64,000 nucleotides of DNA, taken from assembly GCA_022478985.1 (NCBI GenBank), contig JAKSZP010005628.1:1-64000 (forward strand), in the 5' to 3' direction. This document shows, one piece after another, positions 30,151-42,680 of the stretch. The notes beneath the pieces were generated by a model. That model had not been told where the DNA came from. It did no database searches and was given only the letters and a program-made list of their open reading frames with translations. Position 1 is the stretch's first letter, and each line of letters begins with the position of its first letter. Source of the DNA: Massospora cicadina (lineage: Eukaryota; Entomophthoromycota; Entomophthoromycetes; Entomophthorales; Entomophthoraceae). A program made the translations under genes and the position numbers.

Positions 30151-32330
30151 GATTGACAACATCCTGTTTTTAGGCGCAGAGACCTCAATTTTCTGATTAT
30201 AATACATCATAAAGGATTTGACAAGAATTCCTAAAGTGTTTACTTCAAAACCATCCTGATCTCATGAGTCCTCATAAAAGAGGTGCCAAAAATAAAGTCA
30301 TAATAAAGACTTTTATCACACTATTTGGAGCTGATATTACTAAACCTCAGCGGAGGCACTATAAGCCCCAAAGAAAAATAATCATTTGAGGCCCCGCAAT
30401 TCCATAAACTTTGTAATGGTCAATATCTGGCACCAGACCAAGTTTCTTTACTCATTTAGTGGACACAATATTTATTGGTCTCATATTGTCCACAATAAAT
30501 CTTACTTTATGCTTATTAACAGTAATATCAATATACGTGCATTCAGAAGTTTATGCATCTTCCACATTGACTGTGTTACCATCCAGAGAGTATACTTTCC
30601 CTAAATATGATTTTAGGTTGGCATATAGAAGTAAACTCAATTTATTTAAAGTTCCTAAAGATATGGTCTCCTGAACCCATGTGACCTGGTACTCACCTAA
30701 GGTGACTGCCAGCTCTTTCTATTCCAACTGCTGGAAAAAAAGCTTCAATATTACTTCTGACGCCCAATCATCCTTGCAATATGTAAGTGAGTGGGTGGTA
30801 ACTTCCACCACATCATTCAAGAATTACTAGACACAACGCCAAAGGCAGGGCGTCCACGTTGGAAAAAGTCTTAATGGAATGTGGTTCTGATGTTTTGTTC
30901 TTACCTAAGATTATTTTTGAAGGGGCAAAATTGGAGTCTACCAGGTTTACTCCACCCTCCCTTTTCCTCTAAGTCTTCCTTCTTTACTAATTTCACCAAT
31001 GAACTTTGGTTTTGGAACCCAAACTAAGCCATTGGCATTATGGCCCAATTTTTTAAAGAATAAATATAAACCTGATATGATCAGGCCTTTGAGAATGAGG
31101 GCCATAAAGCCAAAATAATTCAAACTTTGGTGAGGTGAACATATTGGAAGGGGTGAAGAGCTCCAATAACTAAGTTAGGCGCCTCAAAAGAGGCAACGCG
31201 GTGGGGGAGATAATTTACAATTTGGTAAATTTATTCTTCTCATTCAATACAAAATTAGCAACTTAATACAGTTCTTTGTAGGGGCTCACAGGCGTGACGC
31301 AGTGTGATCTAAGCGTCAAAGTTATTTAGCATCTTGGACCCAAATAAAGCTTGAGCCTAATAATAAAACAATTCAACAAAAGCTGTAATGGACTCGTCCA
31401 TTTTAAAAAAAGCTAAGGGCCAACGTCTTACACTTTGTCATCCACTCCACGCTGCCAAACTCCTTCACCAGAAGTTGTTTAGCATTACAATAAGTCTTTT
31501 GAGCTTTTTTGTAATTTAGGCATCATAAAATTTTTGTATGTAGAGTACAAGGAATTTATTAACGTAGCCAACTTGATAGCCTTGGAGGCACTAGCCATAC
31601 TTAGTTTAAATAAAACAAAAGAGTTGTGTAACTTTCTGCTTTTATCAAATTTAATTAAATTAATTGGGTTAAATGGAACCTGGTACCCCATTACACATTG
31701 GCACGTAGACAACAATGATTCTAATTGAACTTCAGGTCTGGCTTACTGAGGGGCAAGCGTAAACCAACTTAAACTGCCAGCACAGCTGGGGTAGAAGGCT
31801 CAACCAAAGCCTCATCACCCGCCTAAAATTTGTCAATATGGTATGAACTGAAAGTTCAGCACAAAGGGAAGTGAACTTACGATGGAGTTAATTAATTAAC
31901 TAGAAAAAAGATGGCTTTCCGCCATAAACTTTTAGTCAACCAGTTTGAGCTTTTGTTGAAATTATTAGTATAGTCTTTAATTTCTTAAATTCTTATCCTT
32001 TTAAGTGGATTAAAGTATGCAATGAACTAAGCTCCTTGTCAGGATCAATGGAGGAGCAAGAAAAGTTGCTCAAGTTATTCTCAATGCCATCAAGGAGGAG
32101 TTGGGGTTCTTATGAATTATCTACAATTGTGGAAACTTGGGTATTCTAAGGTGATAAACTGTCTGAGCCTAGGACCTGAAGCCTTATTATTTACTTGCTA
32201 CGGAGATGAATAGGTGACCCAAATTTATGCTGGCCCTTTGGAGAATCCGCGTTAGAGTTCATAGGTCATGCTGGGATAGAAAAGAATATACTCTTACTGA
32301 TATATAAAAATAATGGATACATGGTAGCAA
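30151..32330 (-). pseudogene. gypsy-3 protease/gag region, badly degraded
   Basis: Position between the dUTPase-like domain and the PBS implies protease and gag. Only short frames survive (31485-31715, minus, 76 codons, no motif). I could not find a D(T/S)GA active site or a CCHC knuckle. Called by position only. Confidence 0.4.
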
Positions 32331-32337
32331 TTGTGTT

Positions 32338-32355
32338 CCCCTGTAGTGAGAACCA
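32338..32355 (-). other. gypsy-3 primer binding site
   Basis: Minus strand TGGTTCTCACTACAGGGG, 16 of 18 identical to the gypsy-1 PBS and 17 of 18 to the gypsy-2 PBS. It lies directly inside the 5' LTR. Confidence 0.65.
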
Positions 32356-33043
32356 AATATTGAGATTGGTGCAAAGGCGTAGTATATCAATAGCACAGAT
32401 CAACTAACACAAAAAAAGTCGCTTTATGAAGACAGTGTCCTTGGAGAACAAAAAGGAAAAAGACATTTACTATCATAGTTAGGCTTCTTATCAAAATCAA
32501 GGGAAGAAGCACAGTGTAATATTGAGTCTGGCAGTAGCTTCAGTCTTCGCTTTACAATCTTTTTCTACTTCTTGTGCTATTTTTACCACCAAATGTGGCA
32601 AAAACAGATCTCTTTTTAATGGAAGTTCCTTGCTGATATGCTCTTCTCAATTTCATTCTTATTGATGAAATTATTTTACAGTGTAAATGCATTAAGGAAT
32701 TTTAGAGCAATAGAAAGATGGGGAAATACATGGCCACTAAGACAGCAAACATGGGGTACCATCTAATATAACCATAGTCAGCTTTTTAAAGTAAGATTCT
32801 GGTGGATAGTTTTTGGAGAATAAGGACAAGCCTATATAATGACTAGTTTTATGACAGTGTGAGACAAAATAAATGAATAATACTGCAATATGAAAACCCA
32901 GCCCACATGCCACAGTAGTTAAGAAACTAAGAGATTGAGTTGCACCAGCGGGGAGTAAGGATTTGATCTTCCGCCATATCTGTTTATATCCGCTGGATGC
33001 AACCAAGAACACTTAAATAGCTTAATAAAATTTCAACAACTAC
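32356..33043 (-). repeat. gypsy-3 5' LTR, main part
   Basis: Matches 22917-23134 plus 25049-25600. It is cut at 33043 by LINE-2 and resumes at 38293-38348, is cut again by A2, and resumes at about 39150-39207 (ACTAATTACAAC matches CCAATTACAAC at 25662). It carries no MITE at the site equivalent to 25167. The total LTR is about 800 bp without insertions. Confidence 0.68.
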
Positions 33044-33099
33044 GCTTTTCTTTCTCATAACAATCACTTTAGTTACTATGATTTGATTCAAACAGCAAA

Positions 33100-34182
33100 T
33101 TGGATAATCACACACAGGAAAGATGGGCGACTTTAATAACAAAAAATAATACAACATGGGCGAGCGTCGCAGCAAGCGGTGCACTTAATGGTGCAACTAA
33201 GGGCAAGAAACGCCCTGGAGGGGGACCAGGAACCCAAGCCATAAAAAAATCGCAAACTCAGACACCGTTTGGGTTTATGGTATTTACTGTAAAGCACGCG
33301 CAATACATGTACATTCAATTCAACCAACCTTTGTCAAAGGTGGAACATGGGATCAAACTCTTCCTTGGGGATGAGTCACCAACCCTGTGGGAGAAAACAT
33401 GTGAGGCACAGCCCTCACTTTTCCCTCACGCGGTGTATGTAGCCACCAACAACATGGGCCATGGCTGGATCAATATTGGTTTCAAAACAGCCGATGTAGC
33501 CGATGCTACAGCAAAAATCTGTGTGGAAATTGCCCTCCCTGAGGGCAAAAAAATTGTGTGCACCGCGCGCACCAGATGGAACAAAGCAAAAACTTTGTTC
33601 ATCTCCTTTGACTCGCTCTCCATCAACTTTCCTTGTAAGGTAATTGAGGAGGAGCTCTGCAAAGGTCTTGTGGCCTATGGAGAAATCTGACAACTCAAAT
33701 TACAGCGATTTTGCTTAATGCCTGACCTGTGCACGGGCAAAGCTATCGCTGTAATTAACCCCTTCCCAGAAGTGGAAGAGCATTTATCCAGAATTCCCCG
33801 CGCAGCAGAATTTCACTTCGCAGATGGAGGCCAGTTGGCTGCATTCTGAGTTACACCGGAACGCGCACCACCCATTTGCAACCACTGTGGCTCACTGGGC
33901 CACAAGGAACATGCATGCCCTGTAAAAGAGGGCTTAATGGAAAATGATTTTTGTGAAGAAGCTATGGACGAAGATAATGAAAACTTTGACAAAATGACTG
34001 ATGGCCGCCACCCATTCCGCTGGGGTGAAGATGGACTATACTCCATCGTGGACCCAGTTACAAGTAAACAGCGTAAAGAAGCACAAAAAGCCTGCAAGAG
34101 AGCAGCGGCTGAAGCGGCGGCACACGCGGAATCTGCCATTAACCATGGACAAATTCAGGAGGATATTTCAGATATTCACTGA
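33100..34182 (+). pseudogene. LINE-2 ORF1 (CCHC RNA-binding protein)
   Basis: 360 codons in one frame from Met 33100 to the stop at 34180, with two internal TGA codons at 33688-33690 and 33847-33849. The second TGA replaces Arg of the LINE-1 reading FRVT, consistent with CGA to TGA decay. The N-terminal part (YIQFNQPLSKVEHGIKLFLG, YVATNNMGHGWINIGFKTAD) aligns with LINE-1. The knuckle CNHCGSLGHKEHAC (33877-33918) is a perfect CX2CX4HX4C, and an acidic then Ala/Lys-rich tail follows. It is predicted to bind the element RNA. Confidence 0.85.
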
Positions 34183-34553
34183 ACCAAACAATCAGAACAG
34201 TATGCAGAGTCAAAAAATTTTCACAGTAACCAGACTGAGCCACAAAGCGTCATCAGTCATGCACATACTGAGGAACAATGCAACCGCAATTTGGGTGAAA
34301 ATGCGGTGCACAATGCAACAAAGTTGAACCTCAAAAATATAAAATCCAATCAACAACTCACATCAAATCAACATGAGACCTGTGCAGGAAAAGTTGATGC
34401 AAATGCAAAAACCTCAATTCCCTTGAATCATTGGGTCAGATCAAGGGAACCAACAATGGCAGTGAAAGAGTTGGAGTACAGATGCGGAGCATGGTCAAAA
34501 TGAGCCATGGTGGGATAGGACCAGAGGGTCCTCCCAACCGCTCCTGAGGCGCC

Positions 34554-37500
34554 GTGGGCACCTCAGTGTCAATAGAAACGTTAAACATCGTGGGAGCCAG
34601 GGCTCATACGTCCCAAGCCAAGAAGCTGGCATTCCTGCAAAAACCTCTTGTAGACATCTTGGCCATCCAAGAAACCCACTGCCTACAAGGGGAAGAAGAA
34701 TCCTGGTCAACCAGGGTCACACCATCACAATCAGTATGGACGTCTCACAGTGGGGTGATAGTCCAAAACAACAAATTTAAAAAAGAACAAATTCATCATC
34801 ACACTTGCACAGTCGAGTCCTGATAGCAACAATCACATGCCAAGATGAAATAATTTCGTTAGCATGTATCTACTCACCGTGCACTGCAACTGAGAGAAAA
34901 AAATTTTGAAAAAATTTCTACTCTCACCCTCCCACCAGATATCATCATGTTGGGCGATTTCAACTGCTGGGATACCCCCAATACAGATTGATGGCCTAAT
35001 CCCAGGGGATATCCACCTGGACACATTGAATATTGCACAATGAAGGCATCTCTTGGCTTAAAGAATGCTCTTCCCCCCAATTCACCAATCCTTCCCCATA
35101 TGACAAGACCCAACATACATGAGGGACTGCTCATATTGATGAGTCGTATTGACCACATCCTCATCCCACAATCCCACCACTCAAGAATCTCCAAATTTAC
35201 AACAAAAAAGATCAATTTTTCTGATCACCAATTAGTTACGGTGCAGTTAGCACCAACCCAATCCCACACACAGGTGTCGCCTTGGAGAAAGCTTCACCCA
35301 GATAATATAAAATTGCCTGAGATATCTGACTGGGTTGAAAACAAGGCTACAAACCCAGAATTCACAGCCCCATTCACTTTGGATCCCATTGGAACATGGG
35401 AAAATTTCAAGAAAGATTTAATCAACAAAACCTGACATATTGCATCACGCAAGTACACCGCGGACACAGCCACAATCAAGCGTACCTTGGCAGAACTAGA
35501 ACACCTGGAAATAAATACTCCGAGATCTGGCTATAGCCCTAATTGGGGACGCAAATGGGCAGAAATTTCAGCCTGACTTAACAATCTCATCTTTGAACAC
35601 CAACACAGAATCAAAGTATTAAACAAAGGTAAGTTCATAAAAGAAGGCAAAACCTGTTTGACATACTTTTTCTGCCAATTCCACTCCCACAGAAACCAGC
35701 CCACATGCACACAGGTCCGCAAGACCAATGGCACCGTGGCAACTGAACCTGAGGAGGTCAAGGTGGAAGTACATTACTATTACACCAAATTATATCGCGA
35801 TATGCCAACAGATCCACAAAAGATTAAAGAATTTATTCAAACTGCCAAGATACAAAGTACACCACCAAATTACAATATACTATCCCTTATCACATGGGAG
35901 GAGCTTTGGGAAACAATTCGCGGTGCACCACGTAGGAAATGCCCAGGGCCTAATGGGATACCCTAAGAATTTTACAAAAAATATTTTCAACAAATCGCCC
36001 CCCTCCTATTGGCATCAATGAACCAGAGTTTGTTAGAAACACGCCTTTTACCAGGAGGCCATGAATCCTACATTATAACCTTGTATAAAAATGGTGACAA
36101 GTTGGACCTGGCCAACTGGCGCCCAATTGCACTCTCCAACACTGACACAAAAATTCTAACAAAAATTCTAGCAGCCAGATTAGGCGCAATTGCATCTGAC
36201 GTTCTATCACCCAACCAGTTTGGGTTTATACCAGGGCGTTCAATCTGGAACAACATACACCCTGTTGCAAACATTTGCCAATCTAAAGCAACTGGTGCCC
36301 TGGTCTTCTTAGATCAGGAAAAGGCGTATGACCGTGTTAGCTGGCCATACCTAAAAGAATGTCTACATGCCTTCAAACTCCCACCAAGATTCATAAAATG
36401 GGCGATGCTCCTAACAGAATCTGCAACCATGGCTGTATGCGGCCCTGGATTCCTAACAAACAATATCAAACCACACAGAGGGCTCAAACAAGGGGATCCC
36501 CTCAGCCCACTGCTATACAATTTCATCTTTGACCCACTCTTCCGAGTAACTGATTCATGTCTCATGGGGATAACCGCACAAGGACAGCCAACAGTCAAGA
36601 TACTGGCCTTTGCAGATGACTGCGTAGCAGATATAGCAAACAATGAAGATGACCGACAGCTGGAACACACTCTAGAGGAATACTCCAAGGTGAGCAATGC
36701 ATCGCTCAACAAAAGGAAGACAAAAATTATCCTCTTAGGCAAATACACAAACAATTGGGCCACAACATCAGAACCTCACACCAACACTCGAAGAAAAACC
36801 CAATTATTTTACCCTTTGCAACACCTCCCACCACCACTCCTGTCTGGCACCTTGGAATCTGGCTAGAATCAGGGGGATATGATAATGAGACAATGGAAAG
36901 TAACCTGTTACAACGGGTATCCAAACGCGTCGCCTCCCTCAAGGGAAGAACCCCAGGATTAACAGGACGAGTTACAGTTGCTAACTCGCTCATCCTCCCA
37001 ATAATGTGGTACCAGGCCCACGCAATCACCTTCTCGCCTACCTTTATAACCTCAATTCGCGCGCTTATCCAGGGCTGGCTGTGGCCTGGCTCTCACCCTC
37101 CTATACGGATGGAAACACTATTTGGCCCTCACTCAAGTGGAGGCATGGGACTAATAGATTTTGAGAGCCATGCCAATCACATCCTAGGTACCTGGATAAA
37201 GGAAATCCTTGCTCCAGACCTCCCGCAACAACATTGGTCCAGAGCAGCAAGGTCTAACTTTGCACAGGCGCTCAAATTAACCAACCCACATAGTCCACCC
37301 AGACTACTTTCATACCTTGCCAAGCACCCTACTGCAACGGGTTCGCATGGAACCTCCCCTCATTTCAAACATATCCTCCGAACTATCTGCCGTATGGGAT
37401 GGACCATAGAGAACCTGGGTACTATACAGGGAAGGGGATAACCCAGCCCCCAATTTAAATTAAGAAACCCAGGAAACCACCCACAGAGGTATATGCTCGC

Positions 37501-37940
37501 AACAACCCCAAGCATAGCTAGGATAGAATTCCTAGATATGCTGGACATTCCCTATGATTTAACCACACAGAAAGCAATGTGGAAAATGACTCATCAACCA
37601 CTCCTACAACCAAGGATAAAAGCAAACGCCTGGAGCTGTTTGAGAAGGACCTATAGGACGGCGGACCGCTCCAACTCCCTCCACAAAACATGTGCAGTAT
37701 GTGGAGGGGAGGGATCCCTACATCACCGCCTAGCAACATGCCCCCCAACCAAAGCTATATGGTAGGAAGTCGCACGCCTGCTCAAGATTCAAAACAAACA
37801 GGAATTATTGATATCAAAGAGTATCTTCGCGCTCCAGATCGAGTCACAAATTCCATCTACCCTCCGCTCCCTAATAATACCCATTGCAATGTGGACAATA
37901 CACACAATTGCATTATATGCGTTCAAGGGCATGGTCCCAA
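34554..37940 (+). pseudogene. LINE-2 ORF2: endonuclease / reverse transcriptase / zinc finger
   Basis: The APE domain begins SVSIETLNIVGARAH (34560) with ILAIQETHCLQG (catalytic Glu, about 34660), GDFNCWDTPNTD (34955-34990, followed by TGA where LINE-1 has Trp), SRIDHILIP and NFSDHQLVTVQL (35140-35250). RT at 36009-36866 (285 codons) holds LLPGGHESYIITLYKNGDK, NWRPIALSNTDTKILTKI, QFGFIPGRS, GLKQGDPLSPLLYN and LAFADDCVAD (FADD at 36609-36620). The C-terminal zf-RVT finger is CAVCGGEGSLHHRLATC at about 37690-37740. At least three frameshifts and several stops. Confidence 0.92.
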
Positions 37941-38275
37941 CCATTCATGGGATTATTAACAGATTCCATGTCCACTTACTAGAGCACTTCCAAGCCTGGC
38001 TATATGGATATATGAGACCAAGACAAAAAGCGCTCATAGAATAATGGTTCCCACTCTGGTTCCTCCACACAGACCCTTTCCTTTACACCTGCTCTATAGC
38101 AGGGGAGACCCCCTCAGAGTAGTGCACCAACCCCCCATACCTGGCAGTCCCGCTGGCAACAGGGGTAACTTGAGTACCCTGGGGTGCCCAATTTTTATAT
38201 TTCTTAGTTATTCTCTTATTTTCACATATATTTGGTAATGTCTGTCCCCTGGTCGGCTTACCTCAGTTAAATAAA

Positions 38276-38348
38276 AAAATTTCTTCAACTACATGAAATT
38301 GTGGGCCATAGGGTCAAGTACAATTAATTAAATCCTTTTATCTAAATA
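38276..38348 (-). repeat. gypsy-3 5' LTR fragment between LINE-2 and A2
   Basis: GAAATTGTGGGCCATAGGG (from 38294) matches CAAAATTGTGGTCCAAGGGG at 25551-25570, and AATTAAATCCTTTTATCTAA matches the following LTR sequence. This joins the LTR across LINE-2 and shows LINE-2 went into the LTR. Confidence 0.7.
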
Positions 38349-39135
38349 ACTTTTTAAAATTTTTTAAAATTTTTTATTTGAGGTATGCTGACTAGGAGAC
38401 GGACATTAATGATACTCATAGAGCAAACAAAAGAACCAAAACGAATGGAACAACAAATTAAAACCTCCAACCAGGCAGGGAGCGGAGTACCACTAACCCA
38501 TCATGGCAGAGGGGGAGGAAGGGTCGAGCATCCCTTCTTCAGGCATATTTTCATGAAACTTTCATATTGTTTGTAGAAGCAGACAAAAGCTGAGAATAAG
38601 GGCGTTGGGGCATCAGCGTGGTAGAGTTGGAGGAGTTTGAAATAATGGTTACTTACCTCAAGATCAGCCTGGAAGACAGCCTCAACTAACTCCACAACAT
38701 GCTGTTGAGCTTGAAGGCAGGCAACCAGGAGTTGGGCCAAACTGGCTATATTTTTCCAGGTAATTTAGAAGTTGGGTTGAATGCTGCTAGTTTTGAAACA
38801 TGCATGACAGCGTCATTGGCATCATTTTCCAATTTGGTGATTTCCTCCTGTGCCACTTTGGGGAAATCAGGTGGAAGTCACTTGTGCTCAGCCCTTTATG
38901 GAATTAATTAACTGATTATGTCACTGCTTTGAGGATGTGGTGGCAATGGAGCAGGGCTACCGCTGCTAAGGCAAGCTGGTGGTCACTTTGGAAGGGGATG
39001 GCATTGAGATTAGGAGCATAGCGTCTGGGTGAGAGGGTTTTGTCAAAAAACATAATTATAAAATTCAGCCCATTATATCCATCCAGGCCTTTTTCACCAA
39101 TTTCATCATCCTCATTTATGACAATTTTACTTTAC
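38349..39135 (-). mobile_element. A2: 5'-truncated family A element
   Basis: Its 3' tail, minus strand GTCTCCTAGTCAGCATACC then TCAAATAAAA, is at about 38370-38402. The open piece 38501-38740 (79 codons) includes LYHADAPTPLFSAFV, aligning with YADAPTPWLSSLI of A4 and ADAPTPMLSTMV of B1. Flanks CTTTTATCTAAATA (about 38335-38348) and TTTTTATCTAAATA (about 39137-39150) look like the target-site duplication. Only the C-terminal third of the protein is present. Confidence 0.7.
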
Positions 39136-39207
39136 TTTTTTATCTAAATATTATAAACGTTTAAAATAAAATAGACATTAAAATAAACTGATGGTTATAA
39201 AACTAAT
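39136..39207 (-). repeat. gypsy-3 5' LTR, terminal fragment
   Basis: TAGACATTAAAATAAACTGA to ACTAATTACAAC parallels TAGATAATAGAAATTAGTTG to CCAATTACAAC at 25626-25668. The last 20 or so bases of the LTR seem lost or too diverged. Confidence 0.5.
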
Positions 39208-42200
39208 TACAACAAGAATAATTCTGGTAAACCTCCATCATGACGTTTTGATAGGCTAAGAACTCCATGGACTGCCTTGCAATTTGCTATCTTTGTTCAG
39301 GGCATTGGCGCGCAATACCAATACAGTCATAAATTGTCCCCTATACAAGTTCATTTATTGGTACTGAGCTTGGGTGGCAGTGGTGTTTGTCATTTTGCGC
39401 AGCAAAATAACTTTTTAATCCTATTAATAATACAATGCCTTTGTTATAATTCACAGAGCATATGGTATCTTTTATGGAAATCTCAATACAATAAATTAAA
39501 TTGGTTTACTGCTGATAAAAACTTACCTGCCTTTATTGCATCTTTCTTGATTTTATATCAATTCTCTATTGTTAAAATCCTTGAGGCTTCACTAAATGAA
39601 AGTTCCCAGGATTGTTAACTACACACGTTTGGTGTTGTGCAATCCTTTGCATTGTCTGATAATAATATATCTAATTTATAATAGTATGAAGACTATTATC
39701 TGTAGTTAAATAGATCAATAATGTTGGGTTCAACGCTTGACCAGTATTCCTCTTCAAAATACTTAAGATGTCTTAATGTGAATTCATTTTCTTATACCAC
39801 CTAACTTGATCCACGCTCAGATCCTCATTTATGGCTTTGCTCTGGTGACACACAGTTGGCAACAATTCCTGTCTCAGCCCAACTTCTCTTCTCTGGATCC
39901 TCGATATTTACTCTTTATCCTAAAGAGTCTCCAACTAAAGCACACATCAATAATTTCCTTGAAGAAGAATAGAACTCGAAATATTATTCTTCCAAAGTAT
40001 ATTATGATAATACTCTGGTAATTACTCAATGTTTTTCTCTGGTAATTAATCAATTTCTTTATTGAGTTATTTCTTAAGGGAATTTATGGTGGGAATTCGG
40101 TGCCCAACCCTCAGTTGGCACCTCAATAATGAAATGGCAGCCGTTGCCTTTGAATTACCCTTTGTCATCTCATCAGTGATGATCTTCCCCATCCTGGCTA
40201 GGATTCAGTCATCAGAAATCCTTAAGACCTAAATGGAAAGCGTCAGAAAATGTGCCCTAACGTTTTCCTCTCAATCCCAGAAAACCAACCATATTTGGCA
40301 AGCGACCTGTTTAGGTAATGGGACTTGTTACCCATTAAGGTAGGTCGCAAACCAACTGTTTGATACACTAGTTGCAGGTGGCATCACTCGCCTCACAACT
40401 TGATCCTTAAATTCCCAATTGGTCGGTGATGAGACCCAACTGATCCCAATTTAGTACACCTGATAGTTAATCATTGATTAACTATCAATTCCCCCATTTT
40501 GTCAACAACTCTGCCTGACAAGGTCTTAAGCATTTGTACAGATCAATCCCTGATGGATATGAACCAGAAGAATTACCTAAAATCCCACAAACATTGTTAA
40601 CCCAAAATAAGAGGCAACCAATATCCAATTCACTTTGCTATAGGAAATTATCCCCTAGCAACCCCTGGTAATCTAGTTGGCTAATAATGTATGTAAAATC
40701 CCAACATCTATTAAAAACCAATTAAAATAAATCTCCTTGACATGGTAAAACTATGGTTCTAAGCTGGTACCTTTAAAAAGGGTACATTCTATCAATATGT
40801 AGACTTATCAAGAAGGACTCATCTACTATCATCTAAAAGTATACCTTTTCTTGATATGATTCTTAGTATCTTAGACACCAATGTTAGGTATCATAACTAT
40901 ATTTTAGGTAGTGACCACCCTTTTAAGGTGACAAGTTTTACTCAAACATGTTCAAAAATACCATAATCATTGGCTTGAATAATAATTGAAAATAAGAAAT
41001 CTGAGCCTTTAGTCATAGATAACTAAAACATTAAATCGTCCTAGACGCGCTAAGCTAGATTGCAAAAGAAAAGACTATCAGTTGTTAAGTCAAGGCATTT
41101 CAGAACAAAATCCAAGATTATTTTAACATTATTGATACAGTTATACTCATTTGCACACAATCAATTATTCTTAGTACAATTAAAAACAAATAATTTGCTT
41201 GAATAGAACAAATCAGGATAAAGTGAGAAATAGGTCTCAAATTTGCACCAGATGCATCCTGTCCACAAATGGCCATCTACATAATTATCCTTATAATGAA
41301 AAATTAGGAACCTAATAAATTTTTTAGCCTTTCAAATTGATAAATTTGCATAGCGGGTCCAGATTTCTAATTTACAGGTCAGTTTTTACACTTATAGAAA
41401 GGTCACTGTATGAGGAAAGTGAGCTTAATAAAAAAACCTTATTTATCACAATTAGGCTTATGTTTAAACTAAAATAAAGCGCACTGCAGTATCTGGTACT
41501 GACAATGGCTTGGAATTATTAGTTGTAGTATTTTTAGTGGGTAAGCTTTGATCATCTACTAGCAAAAATCCCTTTTTAAATGAAAGCCCCTTTATCATAT
41601 GCTTCTCTTTATCACTTAATTCATTGGTGCATATGATTGATATTTGAGAAGCACTTTTTAGCTCAGATCAGTTGCATAATATGTGGTAATACAGGGAGAC
41701 TAATTTCTGGGCCTTGGGAATTTACATCAAAAATCAATTAGATGAATACAGATGGTACAGTGGCAATTAGCCATTGATAATAATTTACTATTAAAGATTT
41801 GTTTGCGCTGGAACTAAAGCAAGATAGTTGGTATAATAATTAAAAATGCCCAATACTTCTTAGGAGAGGTAAATTAAGGTAGATTAAATAGTCGTGATTT
41901 AGTGCTGACAATGGCAAGGAAATGATTGTAATACCAAAAGTACTAATATTTGGCGTTACACCCAAAAGCCTATAGTGATTTAATACTAAAGGTGACATGG
42001 CTGTGAAGGCAATGATAGATTGAAGCACTAATAATTTACAGGAGATTCAACAAAATATATAGAAATAAATGCTGTGAGTTGAAAAATCTGCAAGGGAAAA
42101 ATCATAGGAAGCAAAAGTTAGTTATTGTGGAGGAAGACTGAGAGATCAACAGTAGTTTATTTATATAAACTTTGGCTCAAGAGAGAAGCTTTGATCAAAG

Positions 42201-42680
42201 ACCACATCTAATTGTATAATAATATAAAAAAACTAAGTATGTTATATATACGGTTTGGTCAACATACAAACTTAATATTTCCTCCACTTGATCAAACAAG
42301 AGGAGGTAAAAGGAGTGGGGTCAACTTGGCTATTGAGAAGTCGTGGCTGGCAGGTCTGCACTCTGCTGATATTTATTTTTAATTTAAAATTTCATTCGAG
42401 GTGGGGTGACCTGGGGACAATACTGCACTGCTGAAGGGAAGTGAATAAAATGAGAAATGAGGATAAAACCTGGAAAACCTCCATGCATGGCATATGATAG
42501 GCCAAGAACTCCATGAACTGCATTTGCTATTTGCTATATTGGTTTGAGGCATTGGTGTGCAAAACCAACATAGTCATAATTGTCCCCTACCCAAAGTTCA
42601 TCTACTGGGATTGAACTTGTGGAGGCAGTGGTAGAAAGTCCATATTCACCACTGGGGCATCCTCCCTTCTGCTAGTACTT
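39208..42680. repeat. Gene-free degenerate repeats
   Basis: No credible gene. 39225-39400 is a diverged duplicate of 42470-42660 (AACTCCATGGACTGC / AACTCCATGAACTGC and so on). 39600-40520 duplicates 6780-7660. 41390-41660 resembles the gypsy-3 LTR (ATTAGGCTTATGTTTAAACT against 32481-32500) and may be the 3' LTR of gypsy-7. At about 42385-42410 TTCGAGGTGGGGTGACCTGG resembles a family A/LINE 3' tail in minus orientation. 40520-41390 and 41660-42380 show nothing I can name. Confidence 0.5.

Larger units (their letters stand above)
33044..38275 (+). mobile_element. LINE-2: full-length non-LTR retrotransposon
   Basis: 5.23 kb, plus strand, in the gypsy-3 5' LTR. It is flanked by AAAATTTCAACAACTAC (33027-33043) and AAAATTTCTTCAACTAC (38276-38292), 17 bp with two mismatches. 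The 5' end GCTTTTCTTTCTC matches LINE-1. ORF1 and ORF2 are homologous to LINE-1 throughout, and the 3' end reads GTCTGTCCCCTGGTCGGC then TTACCTCAGTTAAATAAA. It is inactive because of stops and frameshifts. Confidence 0.93.

Noticed and set aside
33100..37940. TGA as a Trp codon throughout this genome
   Set aside because: Several TGA codons align with Trp (GAG TGA against GAG TGG in gag; TGA against TGG in the LINE endonuclease), but others align with Arg (F-stop-VT against FRVT), Gly (DN-stop-TNF against DNGTNF) or His, and TGG is common. Ordinary decay explains the mixture. Only the recurrent integrase TGA is kept as a finding.
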